This document shows positions 1 through 8,750 of a stretch of DNA of 64,000 bases, in pieces. The translations under genes were made by a program, and so were the position numbers. The notes under the pieces are model-generated. The model was not told the origin of the DNA, ran no database searches, and worked only from the letters and a program-made list of their open reading frames with translations. Source of the stretch: UMGS1975 sp959600905 (GTDB lineage: Bacteria > Bacillota > Clostridia > Christensenellales > QAND01); NCBI GenBank assembly GCA_959600905.1, contig CAUGNO010000001.1:270707-334706 (forward strand), read 5' to 3'. Every line of letters starts with the position of its first letter. Position 1 is the first letter of the stretch.

Positions 1-409
1 TGTATACGGACATTATATCTCCATGGGCCGTGGTATCTAAATATTTGATGGGCAGGCTTTCCATATTGCTGAAGATATCGATCCTTAAACGGCGCATTGT
101 TCCCTGGCTGATGCCTACCATGATGCGATTGTACGCAAACGCCGCAATGACGCCGATCAGCATAACGGCGCCGACTTGCATCAAATTGCGCAACAGCGGC
201 GCAAAATCCGGCGCTGCGCTTGCCAGCATCGGCACGATATAGTCGTCTATCAACACTTGGGTAAACATCATGCTGCGCACCGTTGCAAATGCAGAGACAA
301 TGATAAACACCACAACCGCGCAGAAGCGAAATTTATAGTATTTGAGCATATAGCTCATCACACGCTTGAGCACAGACATGGAATCACGCATAGAGATTCT
401 CTTTTTCAT
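1..409 (-). CDS. ABC exporter half-transporter, N-terminal part (cut by window edge)
   Basis: The frame starts at ATG 409, three bases after the stop of the upstream ABC half-transporter, and runs off the window at position 1. The 136 visible residues begin MKKRISMRDSMSVLKRVM, then give a hydrophobic helix (CAVVVFIIVSAFA), a second one (VMLIGVIAAFAY) and the cytoplasmic segment IFSNMESLPIKYLDT, which is typical of type IV (ABC exporter) membrane domains. The nucleotide-binding domain lies outside the window. It is inferred to be the catalytically competent partner of the neighbouring degenerate half, together forming a heterodimeric drug or lipid exporter. The substrate cannot be told from this. 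Confidence 0.85.
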   Translation of the reverse strand, partial: MKKRISMRDSMSVLKRVMSYMLKYYKFRFCAVVVFIIVSAFATVRSMMFTQVLIDDYIVPMLASAAPDFAPLLRNLMQVGAVMLIGVIAAFAYNRIMVGISQGTMRRLRIDIFSNMESLPIKYLDTTAHGDIMSVY

Positions 410-412
410 CGC

Positions 413-2170
413 TTAATTCGCCCCCTTTTCCGGCATAGGATGGTCAAAATCTCCGCCGCCTTTGATTTGGGATTCATAGATTTCTTGATAGATGGCATTG
501 CCTTCCAGCAGGTTTTCATGGGTATCAAACCCATTGATCCTGCCTCCATCCAGCACTAGGATGCGGTCTGCATCCTGCACGCTGGAAATGCGCTGGGCAA
601 TGATGATTTTGGTGGTTCCCGGTATCTTTTCTACAAACGCTTTTCGGATCCTAGCATCCGTAGCCGTATCTACTGCGCTGGTAGAGTCGTCCAGAATTAA
701 CACTTTTGGTTTTTTCAATAGAGCGCGCGCAATGCAAAGCCGTTGTTTTTGGCCGCCGGATACATTGGCGCCTCCGCGTGTGATATACGTATGGTAGCCA
801 TCCGGCAGCCGGTCGATAAATTCGTCGGCACAAGCCGCACGGCACGCCTCTATACACTCCTCGTCCGTTGCATTTGGGTCCCCCCATCTGAGGTTTTCCA
901 AAATTGTGCCGGAAAACAAAACATTTTTTTGCAACACAACGGATACCTGATTGCGCAGCGCATCCATATCATACGCACGCACATCCTCGCCGCCTACACG
1001 TACACAGCCTTCATCCACATCGTACAACCGACAGATTAGGTTTACCAGGCTGCTCTTCCCGCTGCCTGTGCCGCCGATGACGCCGATGTTTTCTCCCGAA
1101 TGTATATGAAGATCGATATCGGTAAGCGCTTTTTTCCCAGTGCCATGCTTATAGGAAAAGCTAACATGATCAAAATCAATACTGCCATCCTTTACCTGCA
1201 TCAATGGGTGCTCCGGATTTTTCAGGTCTGGCGTTTCTTGGAGAACCTCTACAATGCGGTGGATGCTGGCCATACTCATGCTGATCATGACAAAGATCAT
1301 GGACAGCATCATGAGCGACATCAACACAGACATCACGTAGCTAAACATAGAGGTCAATTCACCTGTGGTCATGGTGCCAATGACGATGAACTTGGTGCCA
1401 AACCAGGAAACCGAGATGATACAGCCATAAATGGCCAGCATCATAGCGGGGTTATTAAGGGCTAGCAGCTTCTCTGCTTTTACAAACAGGCGATATACAT
1501 TGTAAGCGGCCTTTGAGAATTTCTTTTTCTCATATTCCTCCCGCACAAACGCCTTAACAACACGGATCGCCGAAACATTTTCCTGCACGCTGGCATTCAG
1601 GTCGTCGTATTTTTTGAATACCACATCAAAAACCTTCATCGCCGCCTTCATGATACAGCCCAGCACCGTCGCCAAAAACAGGATCGCAACCAAAAAGATC
1701 AAGCTTAGATCACGGTTGATGGTAAAGCACATCACCATACTGGAAACCAGCATCAGCGGCGCGCGCACAGCAATGCGCAGCACCATTTGGTAGGCGTTTT
1801 GTACGTTTGTAATGTCCGTAGTCATCCGCGTTACCAATCCTGCCGTGCTGAATTTATCGATATTGGAAAAAGAAAAGGTTTGAATATTGCTATAAATCGC
1901 TTCACGCAGATTGGCAGCCACCCCAGCAGAAGCGCTGGCGGCGTACTTCCCTGCCAGCGCGCCGAATGCCAAACTAAAAAAAGCCATGACCAGCATGACG
2001 ATTCCGTATTGATAGACAGCCTGCATATTGCCAGCCTGCAAACCGTTGTCTATGATCTTTGCTGTGATGAACGGAAGCAACACTTCCATCACCACCTCCA
2101 AAGCGGTAAACAGCGGTGTTAAAATGGAATCCTTTTTGTATTGGCCAATGTATTTTACAATGGTCTTCAT
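413..2170 (-). CDS. ABC exporter half-transporter with degenerate nucleotide site
   Basis: 585 residues: a six-helix exporter membrane domain (about 1-320) fused to a nucleotide-binding domain. Walker A GGTGSGKSS lies near residue 365, the signature VSGGQKQR near 468 and Walker B VLILDD near 490. The usual catalytic glutamate after Walker B is Asp (LDDSTSAVD) and the switch histidine is Gln (IIAQRISS). These substitutions are known from the degenerate subunit of heterodimeric exporters such as TM287/288, so the second, cut gene downstream is expected to carry the working site. It follows the MarR gene by 26 bases, in the order marR, ABC, ABC. Drug efflux is the usual role of this arrangement; the substrate is not known. 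Confidence 0.92.
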   Translation of the reverse strand: MKTIVKYIGQYKKDSILTPLFTALEVVMEVLLPFITAKIIDNGLQAGNMQAVYQYGIVMLVMAFFSLAFGALAGKYAASASAGVAANLREAIYSNIQTFSFSNIDKFSTAGLVTRMTTDITNVQNAYQMVLRIAVRAPLMLVSSMVMCFTINRDLSLIFLVAILFLATVLGCIMKAAMKVFDVVFKKYDDLNASVQENVSAIRVVKAFVREEYEKKKFSKAAYNVYRLFVKAEKLLALNNPAMMLAIYGCIISVSWFGTKFIVIGTMTTGELTSMFSYVMSVLMSLMMLSMIFVMISMSMASIHRIVEVLQETPDLKNPEHPLMQVKDGSIDFDHVSFSYKHGTGKKALTDIDLHIHSGENIGVIGGTGSGKSSLVNLICRLYDVDEGCVRVGGEDVRAYDMDALRNQVSVVLQKNVLFSGTILENLRWGDPNATDEECIEACRAACADEFIDRLPDGYHTYITRGGANVSGGQKQRLCIARALLKKPKVLILDDSTSAVDTATDARIRKAFVEKIPGTTKIIIAQRISSVQDADRILVLDGGRINGFDTHENLLEGNAIYQEIYESQIKGGGDFDHPMPEKGAN

Positions 2171-2196
2171 CGCTCACACCTTCTTTACTAGTTTTT

Positions 2197-2622
2197 TTAG
2201 GATACATTCAACAGCATTTTATGCTGCACGCTTTGCAATGCGCGCAGCTCTTCTGTTTTCAGGCCGCTACAAATCTTGCTTTGCAGCTGTGCCAGCGTCT
2301 GCCCTATGCTCTTACCCAGCGCCTGGCCCTGCGGCGTGGCAAAAATCAGCTTTTGCCTATCATCATTTTCAGTATATACATATCCCTTTCCTTTCAGCTT
2401 TTTTACCAGTGCGGAAATCGACGGCTTTGATAGGCCCAACACACGATATATCTCCGTTGCGCACACCCCTTGCTCGCTATGCTCCAATACATAGGCCAGC
2501 ACCTGTGCCTGGGCAACCGTAAGCCCATGCAGAGCAGCCGCTCGGTTAAAGCATGCCTCTAGCCGGATGCTGAGCTGTCTGAGCGTTTGCAATAGGCTGC
2601 GGAATTCTACGGCAGACATCAT
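2197..2622 (-). CDS. MarR family transcriptional regulator
   Basis: 141 residues. The N-terminal helix carries the dimer interface. The winged helix sits at about 35-100 with TEIYRVLGLSKPSISALVKKLKGKGYV as recognition region and YTENDDRQKLIFATPQG as wing, the characteristic D-D-R-x wing of MarR proteins. It is the first gene of a minus-strand operon with two ABC exporter halves, so it probably represses them and itself until a small ligand binds. A palindrome at 2661-2678, in its upstream region, is a candidate operator. Ribosome binding site GAGAGG lies just upstream of the start. Confidence 0.92.
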   Translation of the reverse strand: MMSAVEFRSLLQTLRQLSIRLEACFNRAAALHGLTVAQAQVLAYVLEHSEQGVCATEIYRVLGLSKPSISALVKKLKGKGYVYTENDDRQKLIFATPQGQALGKSIGQTLAQLQSKICSGLKTEELRALQSVQHKMLLNVS

Positions 2623-2660
2623 TTTTCACCTCTCAATGGTTTTGGCCCGAATAGTTTTGC

Positions 2661-2678
2661 TGTATACATTCTTATACA
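2661..2678. promoter_or_regulatory. Candidate MarR operator palindrome
   Basis: TGTATA and TATACA flank a 6-base spacer, 39 bases upstream of the marR start and about 90 bases before the divergent lysR gene. An inverted repeat of this size between divergent regulator genes is a likely repressor site. Which regulator binds it is inferred. Confidence 0.45.
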
Positions 2679-2769
2679 TCAACTTCGCTTGAATGTAAAA
2701 TTCAAATATGTTATTATCGATAAAAACTTTTTATAGAAAATAATAATATTTTTATTTTAGGAGTTTCTC

Positions 2770-3687
2770 ATGAATACAATCCAGCTTGAATGCTTTTTGA
2801 TGGTGGCGGATTGCTTGAATTTTACCAAGGCCGCCGAATCGCTCAAAATTACACAGCCAGCCGTGAGCCATCAGATCCGCGCCTTGGAAGATGAATTGGG
2901 GGTAAAGCTATTCATCCGTACCAATAAGCGCGTTTCTCTGACCAAGGAGGGAATGCAGTTTATCGGAGATGCGCTTAGCATACTAAAAATCGCAAATGCA
3001 TCAAAATTTCGCCTGAGCAAAAAACTGTCTTCTCAACCCATCCCTTTGGGGATCGGCTGCCACAGCACCTGGGAGCTGTCGTTGCTGCCGCCGCTCATAG
3101 AGCAACTCAGCCAAGAATTTGCACAGTTTGTTCCTGTGCTAAAGCTGATCCCTTTGCCCGTGATGGAGAACCTTTTGGAGGATGAGAGCATTCAGGTCAT
3201 GTTTTCCTTTCGCACCGAACAGGAGCAAGGACGCCATGCCAAATATATGGAGCTGATACACTGCCCCATAGTCTGTGTATGTGCACCTGGACATCCATTT
3301 GCCAAGCGCCAGAGCCTAACGCAGGAAGAGCTGCATACCGGCGGAAAATTTGCGCTCTGCAGCCCACGTCAATGTGATCCTGCTTTTTTTCGCGTGCAAA
3401 GCAAGCTATCCTCTGATCATGCTGCCACCGAGTTGATCTTTGAGGAAGGCTATGAAGTAATCCAAGCGTTGATAAAAGCCAATTTTGCCTTTACCATTTG
3501 GCCTGATATTCCCATAAGCCGCGACCCTGCGCTTTGCTATATTCCAATTGCCGGTCTTCCTTCGCTTTCCTTTGGCATCTCTTATGCCTCCGGAGAGGCC
3601 AGCCCTCTGTTAAAGCGCTTTTTGGAAATCGCAAAGCGGCACTTTGATATAGACAAAAAAAAGAGCGGGCGCCCGCTCTCTGTTTAA
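2770..3687 (+). CDS. LysR family transcriptional regulator
   Basis: 305 residues. The N-terminal helix-turn-helix (about 1-60) has the family pattern MNTIQLECFLMVADCLNFTKAAESL, then ITQPAVSHQIRALEDELGVKLF. The rest is a periplasmic-binding-like effector domain. Ribosome binding site TAGGAG is placed correctly before ATG 2770. It is divergent from the marR-ABC operon and followed by unrelated genes, so its target and effector cannot be read from context. The leader upstream is very AT-rich. Confidence 0.92.
   Translation: MNTIQLECFLMVADCLNFTKAAESLKITQPAVSHQIRALEDELGVKLFIRTNKRVSLTKEGMQFIGDALSILKIANASKFRLSKKLSSQPIPLGIGCHSTWELSLLPPLIEQLSQEFAQFVPVLKLIPLPVMENLLEDESIQVMFSFRTEQEQGRHAKYMELIHCPIVCVCAPGHPFAKRQSLTQEELHTGGKFALCSPRQCDPAFFRVQSKLSSDHAATELIFEEGYEVIQALIKANFAFTIWPDIPISRDPALCYIPIAGLPSLSFGISYASGEASPLLKRFLEIAKRHFDIDKKKSGRPLSV
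3661..3684 (+). terminator. Hairpin overlapping the lysR 3' end
   Basis: A perfect GAGCGGGC / GCCCGCTC stem at 3663-3678 lies inside the last codons of the lysR gene, preceded by an A-run and followed by a short T-rich stretch containing the stop. It could terminate transcription of lysR. Confidence 0.5.
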
Positions 3688-3892
3688 CGGTGTTACGAGG
3701 GCTTGCCTCCGTCATGTTACTCTAAATAGCAACCACAGCAACAACAACTTGGTATATAGATCTTTTTTCATGCGGTTTCCTCCTTATAGCAAGCCTTGTC
3801 TTCGATTCTAACAGAGTTTTTTGCTTTTGTCTATCTTCATAGACATTATTATTTTCCTAATTCCATACACTAAGCTAAAAGGAGTGTATGGA

Positions 3893-4135
3893 TTGTTGGA
3901 ATTTGATAAACAAGCCGTGGGCCAAGCCATTCGACGTTTACGCAAAGAACGAGGGCTTTCTCAAGAAGTTGTTAGCAGCTTTGCTGGCTTGGCACGCAGC
4001 CATTTAGCGATGATAGAAAATGGGGACAAGCAGCCGAATTTTGAAACGATTTGGCGTTTGGCCAATGCCTTTGGGTTATATCCTCATGAATTGGTCAAAC
4101 TCATTGAAGAGGAACGGCTTCGCAGCACTCCATAA
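3893..4135 (+). CDS. Small XRE-family helix-turn-helix regulator
   Basis: About 80 residues, essentially one Cro/CI-type helix-turn-helix domain (AIRRLRKERGLSQEVVSSFAG, then LARSHLAMIENGDKQPNFETI). The open frame extends upstream, but AAAAGGAG at 3877-3884 lies 8 bases before TTG 3893, so a TTG start is preferred over the earlier ATG, which would add an unrelated hydrophobic stretch. It is a stand-alone DNA-binding protein that probably acts on its own promoter or a nearby one. The neighbours give no function. Confidence 0.8.
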   Translation: MLEFDKQAVGQAIRRLRKERGLSQEVVSSFAGLARSHLAMIENGDKQPNFETIWRLANAFGLYPHELVKLIEEERLRSTP

Positions 4136-4239
4136 ATTTAGTAGGATTTATTCTTAATTATTGCGATTTGTTTGACAATTTATGGTACAATAAGAAAGCA
4201 GATTCACTGTATCAAGTTAGATAGGAGTTCATTGTTTTT

Positions 4240-5130
4240 ATGTTGGATTTTTTACCCATCGATTTATCAGACAAGGAATGGATGACAGAGCTATTTGAAG
4301 CAGGCGGTGCGCCTTCGGAAGAATACAATTTTGTATTCGCTTATATCTGGCGAAAGACCTACGGCCTTACCGCTACCCGCATGGGAGATTATGTGTTGGT
4401 ATTTTCTTCCAAGCCAACGCCCAGCTACTTGTTCCCCTGCGGCAAAGGGCCATTAAAGCCGGTGCTGGATGCCATTATTCAAGATGCCAAGGATAGGGGT
4501 ATCCAGCTTCAGCTTCACTGCCTTATGCCGGAGCAGATCGAACAGATGGAGGCGATCTATCCTGGAAAATTCACTTATGAACTGCAGCGCGATTATGCCG
4601 ACTATATCTATTCGGCCGACAAGCTCCGCACCCTTTCCGGCAAAAAGCTGCATGCCAAGCGCAACCATATCAATCGTTTTTTAGAGAACAATCCAAATTG
4701 GCATTATGAGCCCATTACCCAAGACAACATTGGCGATTGTCTTTTGATGAACGAGCTATGGTGCAAACAGTCAAATTGTGATGAAAATAAGGATCTACAG
4801 GAAGAGGCATGTGCGGTGCGCCAGGCCTTTGCGCATTATGATGAGCTTGGGTTTGACGGCGGCCTGCTCTATCTGGGGGATAAGGTCATCGCCTATACCA
4901 TCGGTTCACGGTTGACGCCCGATACCTATATGGTGCATTTTGAAAAGGCATTTGGCGAGATCCAGGGGGCATATCCAATGATCAACCAGCAGTTTATCCA
5001 GCACATCGGAGATGGCTACCAATGGATCAATCGGCAGGATGATATGGGGGAAGAGGGGTTGCGCAAGGCCAAGCTATCCTATTACCCGGAAAAGATTTTG
5101 GATAAGCACATTGCCTTTTATAAAGGATAA
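4240..5130 (+). CDS. DUF2156 (LPG synthase C-terminal-like) protein
   Basis: 296 residues with no membrane segment. The sequence matches the DUF2156 family, a double GNAT fold related to the catalytic domain of lysylphosphatidylglycerol synthases. Recognisable parts are SGKKLHAKRNHINRFLE at about 130-146 and the C-terminal block YPMINQQFIQHIG then NRQDDMGEEGLRKAKLSYYP, typical of aminoacyl or acyl transfer enzymes of this group. Six bases separate its stop from the GNAT gene, so the two are translated from one message. The natural acceptor is unknown for most stand-alone members. Confidence 0.85.
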   Translation: MLDFLPIDLSDKEWMTELFEAGGAPSEEYNFVFAYIWRKTYGLTATRMGDYVLVFSSKPTPSYLFPCGKGPLKPVLDAIIQDAKDRGIQLQLHCLMPEQIEQMEAIYPGKFTYELQRDYADYIYSADKLRTLSGKKLHAKRNHINRFLENNPNWHYEPITQDNIGDCLLMNELWCKQSNCDENKDLQEEACAVRQAFAHYDELGFDGGLLYLGDKVIAYTIGSRLTPDTYMVHFEKAFGEIQGAYPMINQQFIQHIGDGYQWINRQDDMGEEGLRKAKLSYYPEKILDKHIAFYKG

Positions 5131-5136
5131 GCCGAC

Positions 5137-5985
5137 ATGCATATTCAGTTTGCGGCCAAAGAGCATAGCGAACAGGTCATCGAGCTATGGCGGCAGTGCT
5201 TTGGAGACAGCAGAAAATTCGTTTCCTTTTATCTGAATCATCATCCTTTTGAGGAAAAAACGATGCTGTTGGCCCTGGAGGGTGATGTTGTAACCGCCAT
5301 GCTCTCCCTCCTGCCTGCGCGGCTTGTTATAGGCCAAAAAAAGCTGCCCGTGCGCTATGTATACGCCGTAGGAACAGAGATTCGATTTCGCGGCCAGGGG
5401 CTGAGTACAGCGCTGTTGGATGCATCTGCGTCGTTGTGCCGTCGCAGAGGAGAAGCTGGGATGTTTCTGATCCCCGCTTCGGATAGCTTGTTTGAGTTTT
5501 ATCGTCAGCGCGGTTTTGTCTCTGCCTTTGGCGTTGCGTCTCGCACTGTATCCTCGTCAGAGATCTTTCCCTATTCGGATTCCAATTTAGATGTGCGGCC
5601 AATACCTCTTTCGGTATTGGCTGCGCTGCGCAACCATGCCTTTGCTTGTCTTCCCTCGTATATCGCCTGGGATGAAGCGGCGCTGGCCTATGCTGTGAAA
5701 GCGGCCAAAGCGGCCCTGGGCGGCGTATATGGTTTTTACAAAGGGGATACGCCTGTGGGATATGTATTTTACGAACCGCAGGAAGCATGCATGCAGTTAA
5801 AGGAATGGTGCGTACCAGAGGCATTGTATGCAGAGGCCCTTTCTGCGCTGCATGCAAAGCTGGGGGCTTCTTCCTATCATCTGCGTTTGCCGGGGCAGAC
5901 GCCTTTCGGTATGCTGCGCTGGGCTGAAAGCACTTCTTTTCCCCTGCCAGATTCGCTGGGATACGCCAACCTGATATTGGATTGA
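5137..5985 (+). CDS. GNAT family N-acetyltransferase
   Basis: 282 residues. The acetyl-CoA binding motif IRFRGQGLSTALLDAS lies near residue 83-98, after the beta-strand VRYVYAVGTE, and the fold ends with FEFYRQRGF, the usual GNAT signature. The C-terminal 130 residues form a second, poorly conserved domain, as in Eis-like enzymes. It is co-transcribed with the DUF2156 gene, giving two acyltransferase-like proteins in tandem. The substrate is not recognisable. AAAGGATAAG serves as ribosome binding site. Confidence 0.88.
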   Translation: MHIQFAAKEHSEQVIELWRQCFGDSRKFVSFYLNHHPFEEKTMLLALEGDVVTAMLSLLPARLVIGQKKLPVRYVYAVGTEIRFRGQGLSTALLDASASLCRRRGEAGMFLIPASDSLFEFYRQRGFVSAFGVASRTVSSSEIFPYSDSNLDVRPIPLSVLAALRNHAFACLPSYIAWDEAALAYAVKAAKAALGGVYGFYKGDTPVGYVFYEPQEACMQLKEWCVPEALYAEALSALHAKLGASSYHLRLPGQTPFGMLRWAESTSFPLPDSLGYANLILD

Positions 5986-6009
5986 GCTTTTCCACCGTAC
6001 CGCTCTGCC

Positions 6010-6037
6010 AAAAGCGCTCTCCGCAGGGCGTTTTTTT
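6010..6037 (+). terminator. Rho-independent terminator after the GNAT gene
   Basis: The stem GCGCTCT / AGGGCGT (with two GU pairs) has the loop CCGC, four A upstream and seven T downstream. Confidence 0.75.
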
Positions 6038-6070
6038 ATGCCATTATGATAGAATTCCTGCACCTCTCAA

Positions 6071-6124
6071 TTGGTAACGAATCTCTTTACCAATACTGAT
6101 TCTACGCCCCGTATTCTGTATAAT
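6071..6124 (+). promoter_or_regulatory. Promoter and operator of the ArsR-type regulator
   Basis: The inverted repeat TTGGTAA / TTACCAA at 6071-6093 has a 9-base spacer and sits just upstream of a TATAAT hexamer at 6119-6124. It lies 95 bases before the regulator start. The arrangement fits autorepression by an ArsR-type protein, which is an inference. Confidence 0.6.
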
Positions 6125-6187
6125 GGTAAATGGCCTTTCCCATGGGCAAACGCTACTTTTGGAAATCTATACGTTCGGAGGATCAGC

Positions 6188-6559
6188 ATGGATTGTGAAG
6201 AACGATTGAAAAACATCGTAGATGGTTTTCAGCGTTGCCGAAATGCTTTCACCGCCATTGGAGATGAAACAAGGCAATTGATTTTACTGGTGTTGTTGGC
6301 CAGCGACCTTTCCGGCATTCGTGTAGGAGAAATTGCCGAAAAGGCACATCTAACAAGACCTTCTGTTTCCCATCACTTACAAATTCTAAAGAATTCCGGT
6401 ATTGTATCCATGAGAAAGGAAGGCACAAAAAATTATTATTCTTTAAGTATAGACGGTACACAATGGAAAAACATGTCCGCGTTGATAAACCTCATTTATG
6501 AGGGCGTTCAGTGTATCGAAACAAGAGAACACAGCAAGCAAAAGGAGAAAGACGCATGA
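6188..6559 (+). CDS. ArsR-type winged-helix regulator
   Basis: 123 residues from ATG 6188, chosen because GGAGGATCAGC precedes it; the longer frame to 6071 would run through the operator. The winged helix covers about 20-100 with LTRPSVSHHLQILKNSGIVSMRKEGTKNYY split across recognition helix and wing, the usual ArsR pattern. The classical metal-binding ELCVC motif is absent, so the signal is probably not arsenic-like. The last four bases overlap the start of the flavodoxin-ferredoxin gene (ATGA), so the two are translationally coupled and the regulator probably controls that gene. Confidence 0.88.
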   Translation: MDCEERLKNIVDGFQRCRNAFTAIGDETRQLILLVLLASDLSGIRVGEIAEKAHLTRPSVSHHLQILKNSGIVSMRKEGTKNYYSLSIDGTQWKNMSALINLIYEGVQCIETREHSKQKEKDA

Positions 6560-7302
6560 TCTTATATTTTTCAGGCACCGGCAACAGTGCATATGTGGCA
6601 AGGCAGCTCGGCGAGCTGCTGCAACAGGAAACCATAGACGTATTTGCTCGGATCCGTGATAAAGATACCACTGCGCTGCAATCTAGCCGTCCTTGGATCG
6701 TGGTATGCCCTACCTACGCGTGGAGGATTCCCCGCATCTTGCATCAATGGCTGGAAAACACGGCGTTGGAAGGATGCCATTCGATTTATTTTGTCATGAC
6801 CTGCGGCGACAATATCGGCAATGCGGAAAAAACGCTGAAAACGCTGTGTATTTCCAAACATATGGATTTTTGCGGTTGTTATCCCATCGTTATGCCGGAA
6901 AACTATATCGCCCTGTTTACCACGCCTACAAAGGAAGAAGCGTTGGTGCTTCTTCGCCGGGCAGAAGGCAAAATTGCCAAAGCGGCGGACATGATTCGGC
7001 TCGGCAAGCACTTCCCGGAGCCAACGATTCGTTGGCGGGATCGCTTGAGCAGCGGCCTTGTCAACGATGCATTCTATCCGATGTTTGTGCATGCAAAGAA
7101 ATTTTATGTCAAGGAATCGTGTATTTCCTGCGGACAATGTGCCAAGCAATGTCCGCTGCACAATATTCATATGGAAAATGGCAAGCCGGTATGGGGCAAG
7201 GCATGCACGCATTGCATGGCCTGCATCTGTCGCTGCCCGGCAGAGGCAATCGAGTATGGCAAACACAGCCAGGGCCTGCCGCGGTATGTTTGCCCGAAAT
7301 AA
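6556..7302 (+). CDS. EFR1-type flavodoxin-ferredoxin fusion protein
   Basis: 248 residues from ATG 6556. The N-terminus is a flavodoxin-like domain whose phosphate loop is YFSGTGNSAYVA. The C-terminus has two 4Fe-4S ferredoxin motifs, CISCGQCAKQCP and CTHCMACICRCP, near residues 190 and 220. This is the EFR1 family of anaerobe redox proteins, predicted to move electrons between FMN and iron-sulfur clusters; partners are unknown. Ribosome binding site AAAGGAG lies inside the upstream arsR-type gene. Confidence 0.9.
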   Translation: MILYFSGTGNSAYVARQLGELLQQETIDVFARIRDKDTTALQSSRPWIVVCPTYAWRIPRILHQWLENTALEGCHSIYFVMTCGDNIGNAEKTLKTLCISKHMDFCGCYPIVMPENYIALFTTPTKEEALVLLRRAEGKIAKAADMIRLGKHFPEPTIRWRDRLSSGLVNDAFYPMFVHAKKFYVKESCISCGQCAKQCPLHNIHMENGKPVWGKACTHCMACICRCPAEAIEYGKHSQGLPRYVCPK

Positions 7303-7313
7303 GCCAGCCCCAT

Positions 7314-7342
7314 TAAAAAAAGGCCGCGTTTGCGGCCTTTTT
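7314..7342. terminator. Bidirectional terminator
   Basis: AAAAAGGCCGC / GCGGCCTTTTT with loop GTTT lies between two convergent genes and has A and T runs on both sides. Confidence 0.9.
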
Positions 7343-7345
7343 CAT

Positions 7346-8572
7346 TTATGATCTGACGTATTTTTCTACCTGATCGCCATAGAGTTCCTTCAAGCGCTGC
7401 TGCAATTCCTCCTTGGCCTTTTGTACGGCTTCCGGGCTCAGCAACAGATCCACCACGGTATCCGCCAGGGTTTTGCTATTCAGCATAATGAATTTTTCTC
7501 CGGCCGGGCTATCCACGATATTGCGGAATTCCACCGTATGGTTGGAGATTTTGCGTTCCGGCAAAATCGTCATATGCGGATTGATGGCTGGAATTACATG
7601 CGAAACGTTGCCAAGATCCTCTCCACCGCTGTCCGCCGGCATGCCGGGCTGCATAGGCTCTCCCAGAGCCACGCAGTTTTCACGGAAAAAGTCACCCAGC
7701 ACACTGTTGGGGATACGGTTTTTATATCCCATTTCTCCATGATATTCCACTGTGCACCCAGTTGCCGCAGCCCCTGCTTCGATACAACCTTCCACCTTTT
7801 TCCGAACATCTTCCACAATCATCGGCGTGGGGGCTGCCAGGCCCAGGGTCAGCTTTACATAATCTCGCACGGAACCTGTCTGCTCATAGCCCTCTACAAA
7901 GCCATAATCGATGCGAACGCCGTCCTCGGTCTGCTGGCGCATCATAGCCACAGCATTGAAGCACATAATGGCTGCGTCAAAGGCATTCTTTCCCTTCCAA
8001 GGGCGTGCCCAGGCATGGGCCGTCTGTCCATGGTATTCGATGACATAATGGCAGCTGCACAAGCACTCGCCGGCCACACGGCTCATCGCTGTGGTGGGAT
8101 GCACGGCCATGCAGGCATCCACATCATCGAATACACCGCCCTTCAAAAGGTCGATCTTGCCGCCATCTGTCTCTTCATACGGCGTGCCAATGACAGAGAA
8201 TGTGCCCTTGATATCAAACTTTTTCATGGCTTCGATCATCGCAGCCCCGGCGCCCATGCTGGCCGCTGCAATCAGGTTATGTCCGCAGGCATGATCCAAG
8301 CCATTGGGCAGGCAGTCGTATTCGGACAGCACTGCGATATGCGGCCCTTCCCCGTTTCGATAGGTCGCAACAAAGGCAGTATCTACACCGGCCGGGTTCT
8401 CCGTAATCTCGTAACCCTTGCTTTTCAGATACTCCACCTGCTTGGCACAGGCTTTATGCTCTGTATGCGCTACTTCCGGGTTCTGGAAGATATATTGGCT
8501 GATCTCCATCAGCTCTGAGCGGATAGCCTCTACCTGCTGGCCAATGTATTGTTTCATCTCCTCTTTTCCCAT
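7346..8572 (-). CDS. M20 family amidohydrolase (AbgB/HipO-like)
   Basis: 408 residues. Metal-binding and catalytic blocks of M20D peptidases are visible: HACGHNLIAA near 95, the EET block YGTPYEETDGG-like near 130, a lid motif HGQTAHAWARPWKG near 185 and SGGEDLGNVSH near 320. The sequence is closer to the p-aminobenzoyl-glutamate or N-acyl amino acid hydrolase branch than to dipeptidases, so it probably hydrolyses an amide bond of an N-acylated amino acid in the cytoplasm. Start ATG 8572 is preceded by AAGGAGGC. It is transcribed alone from the promoter at 8624-8652. Confidence 0.88.
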   Translation of the reverse strand: MGKEEMKQYIGQQVEAIRSELMEISQYIFQNPEVAHTEHKACAKQVEYLKSKGYEITENPAGVDTAFVATYRNGEGPHIAVLSEYDCLPNGLDHACGHNLIAAASMGAGAAMIEAMKKFDIKGTFSVIGTPYEETDGGKIDLLKGGVFDDVDACMAVHPTTAMSRVAGECLCSCHYVIEYHGQTAHAWARPWKGKNAFDAAIMCFNAVAMMRQQTEDGVRIDYGFVEGYEQTGSVRDYVKLTLGLAAPTPMIVEDVRKKVEGCIEAGAAATGCTVEYHGEMGYKNRIPNSVLGDFFRENCVALGEPMQPGMPADSGGEDLGNVSHVIPAINPHMTILPERKISNHTVEFRNIVDSPAGEKFIMLNSKTLADTVVDLLLSPEAVQKAKEELQQRLKELYGDQVEKYVRS

Positions 8573-8623
8573 GGGAAATGCCTCCTTTTTTCCACTGATT
8601 TTCCAGATTTTATTCTAAAAATA

Positions 8624-8652
8624 ATGATAGACTTTCATAGAGGAAAAGTCAA
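8624..8652 (-). promoter_or_regulatory. Sigma-A-type promoter of the M20 gene
   Basis: On the minus strand TTGACT is followed after 17 bases by TATCAT, 52 bases before the M20 start. Confidence 0.65.
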
Positions 8653-8750
8653 AGAAAATCTTCCGAAATCCATTTTACAAGGCAACACAAACGTGTTATC
8701 CTATAAAAGAATAGAGAGCGCCCTATCGTCTTTCCAAGGAGGGAAATTCT

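Noticed and set aside
7421..8518. A 365-codon frame opposite the M20 gene
   Set aside because: Antisense shadow with no family feature.
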